Source: Nitrospira sp. UBA2083 (GTDB lineage Bacteria > Nitrospirota > Nitrospiria > Nitrospirales > Nitrospiraceae). From it: a stretch of 16,778 bases of DNA. A program made the position numbers and the translations under genes. The stretch spans positions 4,458 through 21,235 of the forward strand of contig DCZN01000039.1 in assembly GCA_002331625.1 (NCBI GenBank), written 5' to 3'. Below the pieces are notes generated by a model, which was not told the DNA's origin, searched no databases, and worked only from the letters and a program-made list of their open reading frames with translations. This document shows positions 1-7,229 of the stretch, one piece after another (positions within the stretch are counted from its first letter, which is position 1; the number at the start of each line of letters is the position of its first letter).

Positions 1-5
1 TCCCC

Positions 6-329
6 TCACCTTGCATCGTCCTTCGCATCAACACCGTGACACGTTCCGCCTCGCTTCGCTCCTGTGATCTCCTTGATCACAGAGCTGGTCAAACAACCCG
101 AGGCTTGCAGCTCCGTACCCTCTTCCCACAGACGAGCCAGCAATGCTTTACCCTCTGCATCGATGAACGTGACACCGGTCAAATCGATCCTCATGCACCG
201 TTGTTGATTTTCCGACACCATCCGGCAATATGTTCTGAGCTCTTCGACCCATGGACCGGCAAGACGCCCCTCGATGACGAGGAAGACCCTCTGTGCTGCT
301 GCATCAGGTTGACTGGTGATCTTGAACAC
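6..329 (-). CDS. STAS-domain protein (anti-sigma-factor-antagonist-like)
   Basis: A small single-domain cytoplasmic protein of about 107 residues with the STAS fold pattern: an N-terminal strand (LVIEGRLAGPWVEEL, from about residue 17), then the core IDLTGVTFIDAEGKALL (48-64). In phosphorylated STAS antagonists such as SpoIIAA the core loop carries D-S-x-G. Here it is D57-A58-E59-G60, so the usual phospho-acceptor serine is absent and partner-switching control by a kinase is unlikely. I chose the GTG at 329 because a purine-rich AGAGGGGGG lies five bases upstream and the protein then begins MFKIT, as I would expect for this family. A GTG at 350 would add seven residues and has no good ribosome site. 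The gene follows the NTF2-like gene closely and probably shares its transcript. Family is fairly sure; role unknown. Confidence 0.75.
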   Translation of the reverse strand: MFKITSQPDAAAQRVFLVIEGRLAGPWVEELRTYCRMVSENQQRCMRIDLTGVTFIDAEGKALLARLWEEGTELQASGCLTSSVIKEITGAKRGGTCHGVDAKDDAR

Positions 330-358
330 GTCCGCCCCCCTCTCGCTCACCTACGCAT

Positions 359-736
359 CTAGGCGACGATGTCCGTGCCCCAGGGATTGTCCACCACAAA
401 GCGCCACCTCCCATCCGGCTGACGCCGCATGATGCTGGAGGAGCGCCCGGTGAGTTGAACGGCAGTCCCGGTCGGGTCGATGCCTTTGAGGCTCCATCTC
501 GCGCAGTACTGAGCCACGTCAGCAGCTTGGACGAGCTGTTGTGCCTCAATAGTCAGGGTGGGCTTCAGCGCCATGAAACCTTCCAAGGCCTGGCGGATCC
601 CTGGCGTCCCACTGACGACGATGCCTGGCTTGATGACGAACGACGCAGCAGGCTCAAACAGCGTCACAGCCGTTTCTAAGTCCTGCGCATTCATGGCAAT
701 CACAAGCTGTGTAATTGTATCTTGAGGACTAGTCAT
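359..736 (-). CDS. SnoaL/NTF2-like domain protein
   Basis: About 125 residues with the cone-shaped NTF2/ketosteroid-isomerase-like pattern: an N-terminal helix (DTITQLVIAMNAQDLETAVTLF), then FVIKPGIVVSGTPGIRQALEGFM, and C-terminal strands ending in an RRQPDGRWRFVVDNPWG motif. That ending is typical of the SgcJ/YybH-type ketosteroid-isomerase-like group. Members are small cytoplasmic proteins, some enzymatic and some only ligand-binding, so no reaction can be assigned. The ATG at 736 is preferred because GGAG lies about 10 bases upstream. An in-frame GTG at 742 (spacing 4) is the alternative. The gene sits 40 bases after the zinc-ribbon gene and just before the STAS gene, all on the minus strand, which suggests a three-gene transcript. 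Confidence 0.8.
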   Translation of the reverse strand: MTSPQDTITQLVIAMNAQDLETAVTLFEPAASFVIKPGIVVSGTPGIRQALEGFMALKPTLTIEAQQLVQAADVAQYCARWSLKGIDPTGTAVQLTGRSSSIMRRQPDGRWRFVVDNPWGTDIVA

Positions 737-776
737 TTCCACCGCACTCCCTTCCCATGCTCGTTCAATACTGTGA

Positions 777-1001
777 CTATCTCATGTGTTGTAATCGCCG
801 ATTTTGGAGGATCACCGGATCGATGACGTCGCCACATTGCACACAACGCCGGAACACCGTATCAGCTTCATGACGACCAAACGTGGAATCAACGCCTTGC
901 TCCACAACCATGAGTCCCATACATCTGGAACAATGGACGGCATCCGCGAGGGTCTCCTGCCCTTTCAGTTTCTTCTCTGGTAAACCGATCGTTCCAACCA
1001 T
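777..1001 (-). CDS. Small zinc-ribbon-like protein with two CxxC motifs
   Basis: A 74-residue protein with two CxxC knuckles, C24-S-R-C27 and C53-V-Q-C56, spaced as in a zinc ribbon that would hold one metal ion. Each is embedded in a similar context (HCSRCMG and RRCVQCGD). The stretch between them (residues 28-52) is polar and short, and there is no signal peptide or membrane segment. The start is well supported: AAGGGAGGTCC lies just upstream of the ATG. It is probably the first gene of a minus-strand unit with the NTF2-like and STAS genes. I do not recognise a named family; a metal-bound adaptor or nucleic-acid-binding role is possible but unproven. Confidence 0.75.
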   Translation of the reverse strand: MVGTIGLPEKKLKGQETLADAVHCSRCMGLMVVEQGVDSTFGRHEADTVFRRCVQCGDVIDPVILQNRRLQHMR

Positions 1002-1164
1002 GATGGACCTCCCTTCTTTAAGGGTTCATCCATATAACCACGCAACTTACGTTCCAGTAGCGCGTCATGAGCCTGCAACCATCAATGCTGTTGAATTACA
1101 TAGGCAGCAACCTCTCTGTGGAGCATACAAGAATGGAATGCGCAGAAAGGGTCTGCCGAGTTCA

Positions 1165-1189
1165 CGGCACGGTGCCGACGTATCGGCAC
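1165..1189. repeat. Cluster of mutually exclusive short palindromes
   Basis: Three copies of the same six bases alternate in orientation: CGGCAC at 1165-1170, GTGCCG at 1172-1177 and CGGCAC at 1184-1189. The middle copy can pair with either neighbour. The right-hand option is the better stem (GTGCCGA, loop CGTA, TCGGCAC; 1172-1189). It lies in the gap between the ABC permease 3' end and the start of the zinc-ribbon gene. It could belong to a termination region or be a protein-binding site. No T-tract follows on either strand. Confidence 0.45.
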
Positions 1190-1194
1190 TGCGC

Positions 1195-1260
1195 AGGTTG
1201 AGGTCGAGGCGAAGGTTGAGAAGAGATACACGTCGCTGAACCTAAGCCTCAACCTTGACC
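1195..1260. repeat. Hexamer-periodic inverted-repeat element, copy 1
   Basis: The left half is built of AGGNNN units (AGGTTG AGGTCG AGGCGA AGGTTG). The right half (1239-1260) is built of NNCCTN units (AACCTA AGCCTC AACCTT GACC). Bases 1202-1220 and 1236-1254 pair at 15 of 19 positions around a 15-base loop. The element begins only a few bases past the stop codon of the ABC permease, so a transcript of that operon would fold it. It lacks the U-run of a classical intrinsic terminator. Related copies lie at 6743-6805 and 8758-8826. Confidence 0.6.
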
Positions 1261-1264
1261 CCTG

Positions 1265-2407
1265 CTAGTCCAGTGTCCGGCGATATCGCTTTACCCCGAT
1301 CGTCAATACCACTGCGGCAAATAACGCAATCTGCCAGAGTTGGAGCATGACCTCCCCGATGCCATTGCCCTTCAGCATGATCCCTCGCACAATCCGCAGA
1401 AAGTGTGTGAGGGGCAGCACCTCACCGATCGACTGTGCCCATTGCGGCATGCCTCGAAACGGAAACATGAACCCCGACAGCAGGAGCGAGGGCAAAAAGA
1501 AAAAGAACGAGAGCTGCACGGCTTGCAGTTGGTTCTGCGCCAAGGTGGAAAACGTGATCCCCATCGCCAAGTTGGCCACAATGAAGACCAATGCCGACAC
1601 AAACAGCATGGGGATGTTTCCATAAACAGGCACATTGAACAGGAGATGTGAGGCCAGAAGAATCAGCACGACCTGGATATACCCGACCAGGATATAGGGC
1701 AACACCTTGCCGATCATGACTTCAAACGGCCTGGTCGGCATCGAGAGGAGATTTTCCATCGTCCCCCGTTCCCGTTCCCGTGTAATCGCCAAGCCGGTAA
1801 TCATCACCATCGTCATGGTCAGCACCACGCCCATCAGCCCGGGCACAATGTTGTATTGCGTGATGGCGTCAGGGTTATACCGCGCGTGGACTCGCAACTC
1901 GATCGGACTGTCACTTCCTGCTATATACGCCAAGGGCCCTCGCAGGTCCTGCTGAAGCGCCGTCGTCATCAGCACACGCAAGGAGCCGATGGCGTTGCTC
2001 GTCGCAGCCGGGTCGGTGGCGTCGGCCTCGATTAGGATCGCCGGGCGCTCGCCGCGGAGCATGTCGCGTGAGAAGTTCTGAGGAATGTTGACAACGAACT
2101 GGGCTTCCCCACGAACCAACACGTCCTCTGCTTCTTGCTCGCTCGCCACCTCACGGACGAACTCGAAGTAGTCACTGTTTCGAATGGCGTGAAGAAGAGT
2201 CCGCCCGTGCGGACCATAATCGGCCATCAGCACTACGGTCGGCAGGTGCTTGGGATCCGCGTTAATCGCAAACCCAAAGAGGACGAGCTGGATCAAGGGA
2301 ATCCCGATCATCATGCCAAACGTGATCCGATCGCGGCGCATCTGAATAAATTCCTTCACCACGATCGCCCAAAAACGAGACAGAGAGAAGGTGAACTGCG
2401 CACTCAT
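1265..2407 (-). CDS. ABC-2 type transporter permease
   Basis: A 380-residue inner-membrane subunit of an ABC exporter in the YhhJ/YbhR/YbhS group. It shows an N-terminal cytoplasmic helix (FWAIVVKEFIQMRRDRITF), a first membrane segment at about 28-50, a large extracytoplasmic domain (about 51-180), then five more hydrophobic segments. The family landmarks TRERERGTMENLLSMPTRPFEVMIGK and the C-terminal GEVLPLTHFLRIVRGIMLKG are present. Length is normal for the group. The ATG overlaps the ATPase stop codon in an ATGA, implying translational coupling. E. coli ybh operons carry two permeases (YbhS and YbhR) but only one is present here, so it presumably works as a homodimer. Substrate cannot be read from the sequence; export of a hydrophobic or toxic compound is the usual guess. 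Confidence 0.92.
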   Translation of the reverse strand: MSAQFTFSLSRFWAIVVKEFIQMRRDRITFGMMIGIPLIQLVLFGFAINADPKHLPTVVLMADYGPHGRTLLHAIRNSDYFEFVREVASEQEAEDVLVRGEAQFVVNIPQNFSRDMLRGERPAILIEADATDPAATSNAIGSLRVLMTTALQQDLRGPLAYIAGSDSPIELRVHARYNPDAITQYNIVPGLMGVVLTMTMVMITGLAITRERERGTMENLLSMPTRPFEVMIGKVLPYILVGYIQVVLILLASHLLFNVPVYGNIPMLFVSALVFIVANLAMGITFSTLAQNQLQAVQLSFFFFLPSLLLSGFMFPFRGMPQWAQSIGEVLPLTHFLRIVRGIMLKGNGIGEVMLQLWQIALFAAVVLTIGVKRYRRTLD

Positions 2408-3345
2408 GAGGAAAAATTATCCGGCGAATGTTGCATGAGATGAATAAAGACATCTTCAAGCCCGGTGTCGACCTGATGCCACTCATAGGGACTTGCTCGA
2501 AACGCCGTCACCGCCGCTTCGAGCGCGTCTTGGTCATCGCTGCTGACATGCAAACGATCCCCAAACGCCACCGCTTGTCGGACACCGGGCTGTCGACGAA
2601 TCTCGATGGCCAGTTGATGGAGGTTTGGGCCACTGACGGCCCAGGTCGTCAGGCCTGCCTGGTGAATCACGTCGGCAACCGTTCCATCGGCGAGCAGCTT
2701 CCCGTAGGCAATATAGGCCAGCCGATGACAGCGTTCGGCCTCGTCCATGTAATGAGTCGTGATCAGAAACGTGAGCCCATCGGCCGCCAGCCCATGGATC
2801 TGTTCCCAGAATTCCCGCCTTGCCTTGGGATCGACCCCGGCAGTCGGCTCATCAAGGAGCAGCAAGCGTGGCTGATGAATCAAACAGGCAGCCAACGCCA
2901 ACCGCTGTTTCCAGCCGCCTGAAAGTTGACCGGCCAGCTGGTGCCGTCGACCGGCAAGCCCCAGCCGTTCCAGGCTCCGCTCAACGGTCTTACGTCGATC
3001 GGCAACGCCGAACATACGCCCGACAAAATCCAGGTTCTCGGCGATACTCAAATCCTCATAGAAACTAAACCGCTGGGTCATATAGCCGACAGCGGCCTTG
3101 ATGGCCTCGCTCTGGCCGATCACGTCATAGCCTAAGCAGGTTCCGCTGCCTTCGTCGGCTCGCAGGAGTCCGCACAGCATGCGGATGAACGTCGTCTTTC
3201 CACTGCCGTTCGGACCGAGAAATCCATAAATCTCGCCTCGGCCCACTTGTAGTCCGATATGATCGACGACCAGGCGCTGGCCGAACCGTTTGGTCATTCC
3301 ACGTACGTCGATCACGAGGTCGCGGCCGGTCCGATGCTGTGTCAT
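2404..3345 (-). CDS. ABC transporter ATP-binding protein
   Basis: A 313-residue nucleotide-binding subunit that would power the neighbouring permease from the cytoplasmic face. All motifs are intact: Walker A GPNGSGKTT (44-52), Q-loop Q91, signature LSGGWKQ (141-147), Walker B LLLLDEP (161-167) and H-loop H198 in TTHYMDEAERC. The MTQRFSFYEDLSIAENL segment and the C-terminal extension after about 225 (ending near GLEDVFIHLM) are typical of the DrrA/YbhF/CcmA-like exporter ATPases. It is a single ATPase domain, unlike the fused double ATPase RbbA. Its ATG overlaps the membrane-fusion gene stop (ATGA, 3342-3345) and its own stop overlaps the permease start, so the three subunits are likely made in fixed ratio. 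Confidence 0.95.
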   Translation of the reverse strand: MTQHRTGRDLVIDVRGMTKRFGQRLVVDHIGLQVGRGEIYGFLGPNGSGKTTFIRMLCGLLRADEGSGTCLGYDVIGQSEAIKAAVGYMTQRFSFYEDLSIAENLDFVGRMFGVADRRKTVERSLERLGLAGRRHQLAGQLSGGWKQRLALAACLIHQPRLLLLDEPTAGVDPKARREFWEQIHGLAADGLTFLITTHYMDEAERCHRLAYIAYGKLLADGTVADVIHQAGLTTWAVSGPNLHQLAIEIRRQPGVRQAVAFGDRLHVSSDDQDALEAAVTAFRASPYEWHQVDTGLEDVFIHLMQHSPDNFSS

Positions 3346-4331
3346 GGGACCACCCCGAATTGCACATCCACCGGCTGGCCAGGATGCAGATCGGCTGAGG
3401 CAGCCGGATCAAACAGCACCTCGACCATGAAGACCAGCTTCTCGCGATTTCCCTGGCTGTAAATAACCGGCGGCGTATATTCCGCTTTCGGCGAAATGTA
3501 GCGAACCGTTCCCGGGATCGAGCCCTGCAGTCCGTCGACCGTCACACGGACTGGGTCACCAAGCTTGATCGCCCCCAACTTTGCTTGAGACACAAAGGCT
3601 CGAACCTTGATGTGGTCAGGAGGCAACAGCACGACAACAGGGCGGCCTGCCGGCACCCATTCACCTTCCCGATAGAGAGTGTCGAAGACGAACCCAGCCT
3701 TTGGGGCCAGCTGGCGCTTCTGCGCAAGATCCCACTCGGCCTTGGTCAGAGCGGCTTCTTTGGCTCGGACTTCGGCCTCGGCCGCCGCGACTTGATCGGT
3801 GCGAGAACCCAAAATGGCCGTGTGCAAGTCTGCTTCAAGCTGCGAGACTCGCTGCTGGTTTTGATCCCGCACTGATCGGGCTCGGTCGACCTCAAGTTCC
3901 ACCGCTGCACCAGGCACTTCCGCAAGTCCTTCCTGGCGTGCGACTTCTCGCAGCGAGAGCTGCAGAGCCGCTTGCGCTTGTTTGAGTTGGGCGCGGAGGG
4001 AGGCGATCTCCGAGGGGCGTTTACCTTTTCGTCGATCTTCAAGATTGGCTCGTGCCTGGCTCAACTTCCGTTCTGCTTCATCCTTTGCCGCAATCTCAGA
4101 TGCTTGCTCCAGGGTGAACAGAGGATCTCCAGCGTTGACCTGCATTCCGCGTCGCACCGACAATGAGATCAAGGCCCCACCGTATGGGGATGCGACATAT
4201 ACATACTCGCCCTCGACATACCCCTGAACTAGGTCAGCAGGGGCCTTGTCACAGCCCGTCACGGTCCAGACCACCAGCATGGCAAGCGTACGGGGGAGCA
4301 GCTGCGAGAAAAGCGTTCCTCTCTGAGTCAT
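3342..4331 (-). CDS. HlyD-family membrane-fusion lipoprotein of ABC exporter
   Basis: A 329-residue periplasmic adaptor. The first 27 residues form a lipoprotein signal (hydrophobic LAMLVVWTVTGC, with lipid-carrying Cys27), so it should be anchored in the inner membrane. A lipoyl-like half-motif follows (YVASPYGGALISLSVRRGMQVNAGDPLFTLE, about 45-75). Next comes a long charged heptad-rich coiled coil (about 78-215) and the second lipoyl/beta-barrel part (AGFVFDTLYREGEWVPAGRPVVVLLPPDHIKVRAFV). This is the architecture of YbhG/YhiI adaptors, which bridge an ABC exporter to an outer-membrane channel. No TolC-like gene is in the window. It starts four bases after the TetR stop and ends inside the ATPase start codon. 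Confidence 0.93.
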   Translation of the reverse strand: MTQRGTLFSQLLPRTLAMLVVWTVTGCDKAPADLVQGYVEGEYVYVASPYGGALISLSVRRGMQVNAGDPLFTLEQASEIAAKDEAERKLSQARANLEDRRKGKRPSEIASLRAQLKQAQAALQLSLREVARQEGLAEVPGAAVELEVDRARSVRDQNQQRVSQLEADLHTAILGSRTDQVAAAEAEVRAKEAALTKAEWDLAQKRQLAPKAGFVFDTLYREGEWVPAGRPVVVLLPPDHIKVRAFVSQAKLGAIKLGDPVRVTVDGLQGSIPGTVRYISPKAEYTPPVIYSQGNREKLVFMVEVLFDPAASADLHPGQPVDVQFGVVP

Positions 4332-4335
4332 CGCG

Positions 4336-4950
4336 TCATCGCTTCTGTAGCGCTCCCTCTAATACGAGACGAATGACCGACGAATAGCCTTGTTCCACAG
4401 TGAGGCCTAGCTCCATCAGTTTGGCCGGATTCATGATGGCCTGGACAGCGCCCAGCAAGATCTCAATGATGAGGTGGGTCGGGATGTCGCTCCGAATCAT
4501 GCCTGTTTTCTTGCCGTCTTCAAACAATCCACCGAAGTAACGTCGGATAAGCTCACGACGCTTCTGCTCGACCAGCTGAAATAACTCCGGCGTCTCACGG
4601 CCAATGTCTCGTACGAACGCAGGCTGAATTTCTGCCGTATGGCGCTGCAGGCAGCTGAAGAACTGTTGAAGGGCGGATTCGACATGTGCAGCTTGCTCTT
4701 GTGCCAACTTTGCGAGGTCCGCTTCGACCTCTCTGAATTTATCTTTCAACACAGCCTCAATCAGCGCATTCTTGCTTGGGAAGTTGGCATAGAGCGTTTT
4801 CTTGCTCATGCCGAGTTCGGCAGCCAGGTCATCCATGCTCACAGTGCGAAATCCGTGGGCAAGAAATTGCCGGCGCGCAACGGCAACCACTCTTCGAACG
4901 GCGGCAGAATCGACCAATGGCTCTTGCTGTTGAGGCTTTCGAGTCGGCAT
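4336..4950 (-). CDS. TetR/AcrR-family transcriptional regulator
   Basis: A 204-residue one-component repressor. The N-terminal HTH is clear: the helix VARRQFLAHGFRTVSMDDLAAELGMSK runs into the recognition helix TLYANFPSKNALIEAV (about 52-67). The all-helical C-terminal half (about 80-204) would form the dimer and ligand pocket and matches no ligand class I can name. It is the first gene of the exporter operon, four bases before the membrane-fusion gene, the same order as cecR (ybiH) before ybhGFSR in E. coli. The parsimonious reading is autorepression relieved by an exported compound. The ribosome site before the ATG is weak, which fits low regulator synthesis. Confidence 0.92.
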   Translation of the reverse strand: MPTRKPQQQEPLVDSAAVRRVVAVARRQFLAHGFRTVSMDDLAAELGMSKKTLYANFPSKNALIEAVLKDKFREVEADLAKLAQEQAAHVESALQQFFSCLQRHTAEIQPAFVRDIGRETPELFQLVEQKRRELIRRYFGGLFEDGKKTGMIRSDIPTHLIIEILLGAVQAIMNPAKLMELGLTVEQGYSSVIRLVLEGALQKR

Positions 4951-4969
4951 ATGTTCAGAATGGTACCCT

Positions 4970-5011
4970 GGAAACTATGCTAGTACTATCAGTTTCCTTA
5001 CGATCTGTCAA
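4970..5011 (-). promoter_or_regulatory. Putative promoter and operator of the TetR/ABC exporter operon
   Basis: Read on the minus strand, a perfect -35 TTGACA (5006-5011) is followed after 17 bases by TAGTAC (4983-4988) as a weak -10. Over it lies a perfect 7-bp inverted repeat GGAAACT (4970-4976) / AGTTTCC (4991-4997) with a 14-base spacer, and inside that spacer a self-complementary TAGTACTA (4981-4988). A repressor bound here would cover the -10. The position, immediately before a TetR-family gene, makes autoregulation likely. Site assignment is by eye. Confidence 0.55.
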
Positions 5012-5126
5012 TCTCTCGCTCCTCGAGCGATCCGTCCACATCACAAACCGTAAACGGCTGCCACTGTGGAAACGAAACCCTATTCAAGGGAGCAAAGAAG
5101 CGTGAGTGTGCCGTTGAAAGTAGACG

Positions 5127-6695
5127 CTACTCAGGGCGGGTGATGCCGAATTTCTGCATTTTGGATTGGAGCGTGGTGCGTTTGACGCCTAAACGAGCGG
5201 CAGCGCCCATAGCCCCACCGACGACCCATTTGGCTTCTTGCAGGGCACGCACGATGTGATCGCGTTCGGCTTCCTCAAGAGCCGTCATGGAAGAGACTGT
5301 CGAGTCACTCGAGGTCTGCAGCTCACTGATGGGGACTTGCAGATCCGTCCCTTGCGTGAGGATGACGGATCGTTCGACAAGATTTTCCAGCTCACGCACA
5401 TTTCCCGGCCAGGGGTAGCGCGACAGCATCTCAAGCGTCCTGGCAGGAACGGCCTGAATATGTTTCTTCATCCGGCCTGCATAGTGTTGCGTGAAATACC
5501 GGATGAGGGTAGGAATATCCTCGCGTCGCTCCCGCAAGGGTGGCATCATTACGGGAAAGACATTCAGGCGATAGTACAGGTCACTCCGAAACTGCCTCGC
5601 CTCCACCAACGCTCTGAGATCCCGATTGGTCGCGGCGATCAGTCGCACGTTCACTCGAATGGTCTTCGTACTGCCCAGACGTTCAAATTCCTGCTCCTGC
5701 AAAACTCGAAGGAGCTTCGATTGCAATTCCAACGGGATTTCCCCCACCTCATCGAGAAAGATGGTGCCCTTGTCGGCCAGCTCAAATCGTCCGGCTTTCT
5801 GTGTGATCGCCCCGGTAAACGCCCCTCGTTCATGTCCAAACAGCTCACTCTCGATCAGTCCGGTAGGAATAGCCGCACAGTTCAGTTTGACGAAGGTCCG
5901 CTCGTTGCGGCCACTGAGCCGATGGATGGCTCGGGCGATGAGTTCTTTTCCGGTTCCCGTCTCACCTTGAATCAAAACCGTCGAATCGGTCGGCGCCACA
6001 ACCTCTACCTGTTTGAGCACCTGTTTAAGCGCATCGCTGTCGCCGATAATATCCTCGAACCCATGTTCGAGCCGAAGCTCTTCTTCAAGGTAGAGTTTTT
6101 CTTTCGCCAGCTTATCCTTGAGCTCGGCAATCTGCTGAAAGGCCAGCGCGTTTTCAACGGCGACAGCCACCTGTTGAGCCACTTGTTGGAGAAACTCAAT
6201 ATCCGCGTCGCTATAGGCCTGTTGCTGTAAACTCATGAACCCCATGGCACCCAACCGCCCTCTCGCCGTCGTGAGCGGAACGAAACAAAAGGACTGGGTA
6301 CCATCTTCCTTCATATGGCCAAGGACCATTGGCCACCGACTTTCTTCCGTCAGCTTTGGCACCAACAGAGGCTGCTGCTGCTGCCATACTAATCCGGCAG
6401 GACAGTCTTCAATCGCGACCTCATGCCCGCCCACCAGATCCGCCGGCACGTTCGCCTGAATCGTGTGCAGGCGCATGACTTTCTTTACGGGATCATGCAA
6501 GGAGAGATCCACAAAGTTGACGTGCACGACGCGAGGAAGGCGCTGCGCGAGTTCTTGAAAGAGCTCGTCGAGATCTCTATGAGCGGAAATGGCCTGGGCC
6601 ACTTCCAGCAAGGCTTGATAACGTTCTGCCAATGTTTCGCAAGGCGAGATGGGCGATCGGTCCATACGATGAGTCAGTATGGCCCATCGCCCCAT
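5127..6695 (-). CDS. Sigma-54-dependent transcriptional activator with GAF domain (FhlA-like)
   Basis: A 522-residue enhancer-binding protein. Order of domains: GAF sensor (about 25-185), a linker coiled coil (about 186-210), AAA+ domain (about 213-445) and a Fis-type HTH at the C-terminus (about 478-520). Visible motifs are Walker A GETGTGKE (244-251), the sigma-54 contact loop GAFTGA (291-296), Walker B TIFLDEVGEI (311-320), and PPLRERREDIP and YPWPGNVRELENLVERS in the second half. The AAA+ and HTH parts resemble FhlA strongly, but there is one GAF domain, so the ligand is not predictable. It would remodel sigma-54 RNA polymerase at promoters not identified here. It is a single gene, minus strand. 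An internal ATG at 6665 is an alternative start; neither has a clear ribosome site. Confidence 0.94.
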   Translation of the reverse strand: MGRWAILTHRMDRSPISPCETLAERYQALLEVAQAISAHRDLDELFQELAQRLPRVVHVNFVDLSLHDPVKKVMRLHTIQANVPADLVGGHEVAIEDCPAGLVWQQQQPLLVPKLTEESRWPMVLGHMKEDGTQSFCFVPLTTARGRLGAMGFMSLQQQAYSDADIEFLQQVAQQVAVAVENALAFQQIAELKDKLAKEKLYLEEELRLEHGFEDIIGDSDALKQVLKQVEVVAPTDSTVLIQGETGTGKELIARAIHRLSGRNERTFVKLNCAAIPTGLIESELFGHERGAFTGAITQKAGRFELADKGTIFLDEVGEIPLELQSKLLRVLQEQEFERLGSTKTIRVNVRLIAATNRDLRALVEARQFRSDLYYRLNVFPVMMPPLRERREDIPTLIRYFTQHYAGRMKKHIQAVPARTLEMLSRYPWPGNVRELENLVERSVILTQGTDLQVPISELQTSSDSTVSSMTALEEAERDHIVRALQEAKWVVGGAMGAAARLGVKRTTLQSKMQKFGITRPE

Positions 6696-6742
6696 GGCGG
6701 CTCAAGCAGGATACCGACAACGTCCACCAGATTCATGAAATC

Positions 6743-6805
6743 AGGGTCGGGGATCAGGTTTAGCAAACCAATACCCTCCACTGACCTTCACCTCGACCTT
6801 AGCCT
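6743..6805. repeat. Hexamer-periodic inverted-repeat element, copy 2 (degenerate)
   Basis: The right arm at 6783-6805 shows the NNCCTN rhythm (GACCTT CACCTC GACCTT AGCCT). The left arm at 6743-6760 can pair with 6783-6800 at about 12 of 18 positions. A small separate hairpin GGTTT-AGC-AAACC (6757-6769) overlaps the left arm. The element lies between the start of the sigma-54 activator and the 3' end of the CDGSH gene, about 20 bases beyond the CDGSH stop codon. It is the weakest of the three copies. Confidence 0.4.
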
Positions 6806-6826
6806 GTTCGGTTTCACTTGCAGCCC

Positions 6827-7063
6827 TTAGAGCGTCTGGTGCGTGCCATCGCAGTACGGTGGCGTCTTCGTCCGCTTGCATTGGCACAAGGCGACCTCTT
6901 TCGTTTCATCGATGGTAAATTCAACCGGCTCAATCCCGGTCCCTTCATGTGAGCCATCACAGAACGGTTGATCCCTCGATCGTCCACAGAGGCACCAGTA
7001 ATACGTGCCGGCCTCCAAGGTCAGGACAGACGGCTCCTTCGCTGCAATGCGTGGTTCTCCCAT
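6827..7063 (-). CDS. Double CDGSH-type iron-sulfur protein
   Basis: A 78-residue protein with two complete CDGSH motifs: C24-L-C26 ... C35-D-G-S-H39 and C60-Q-C62 ... C71-D-G-T-H75. Each should hold one [2Fe-2S] cluster with three Cys and one His ligand, as in mitoNEET-family proteins. Bacterial tandem members are typically soluble and of this size; there is no membrane anchor. Roles proposed for the family are redox sensing and Fe-S or electron transfer. The start is firm: AGGGAGGA lies just upstream of the ATG. It is followed by repeat copy 2 and then the sigma-54 activator, so it may be a single-gene transcript. Confidence 0.93.
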   Translation of the reverse strand: MGEPRIAAKEPSVLTLEAGTYYWCLCGRSRDQPFCDGSHEGTGIEPVEFTIDETKEVALCQCKRTKTPPYCDGTHQTL

Positions 7064-7229
7064 GACATTCCTCCCTTATGTCGGTTGAGATCGCGCTGGA
7101 CAATGGCGGTAGTTCTACCACGAACTCCGCACAGGCTTCAGCTAGAGTTTCGTCATCCATTGCATCGATCGATCCGACGCTCTGCATCCCCAAGTGATGC
7201 CAGCTGACGACCCCATCAAACCGGAGCTG

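Noticed and set aside
5016..5030. TCGCT-CCTCG-AGCGA hairpin as terminator of the sigma-54 activator gene
   Set aside because: Only five base pairs, no U-run, and more than 90 bases past the stop codon.
5238..6230. Long plus-strand open frame of 330 codons opposite the sigma-54 activator
   Set aside because: It lies wholly antisense to a gene with all AAA+ motifs intact; its own translation has no recognisable domain.
6762..6779. Sigma-54-like site before the activator gene (minus strand: GG, ten bases, then GC within TTTGCT)
   Set aside because: The -12 half fits, but the -24 half matches only GG of TGGCAC, and it overlaps repeat copy 2; chance is likely.
6957..7193. Minus-strand open frame of 78 codons overlapping the CDGSH gene
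   Set aside because: It overlaps the well-supported CDGSH gene in another frame, begins with TTG, lacks a ribosome site and resembles no family.
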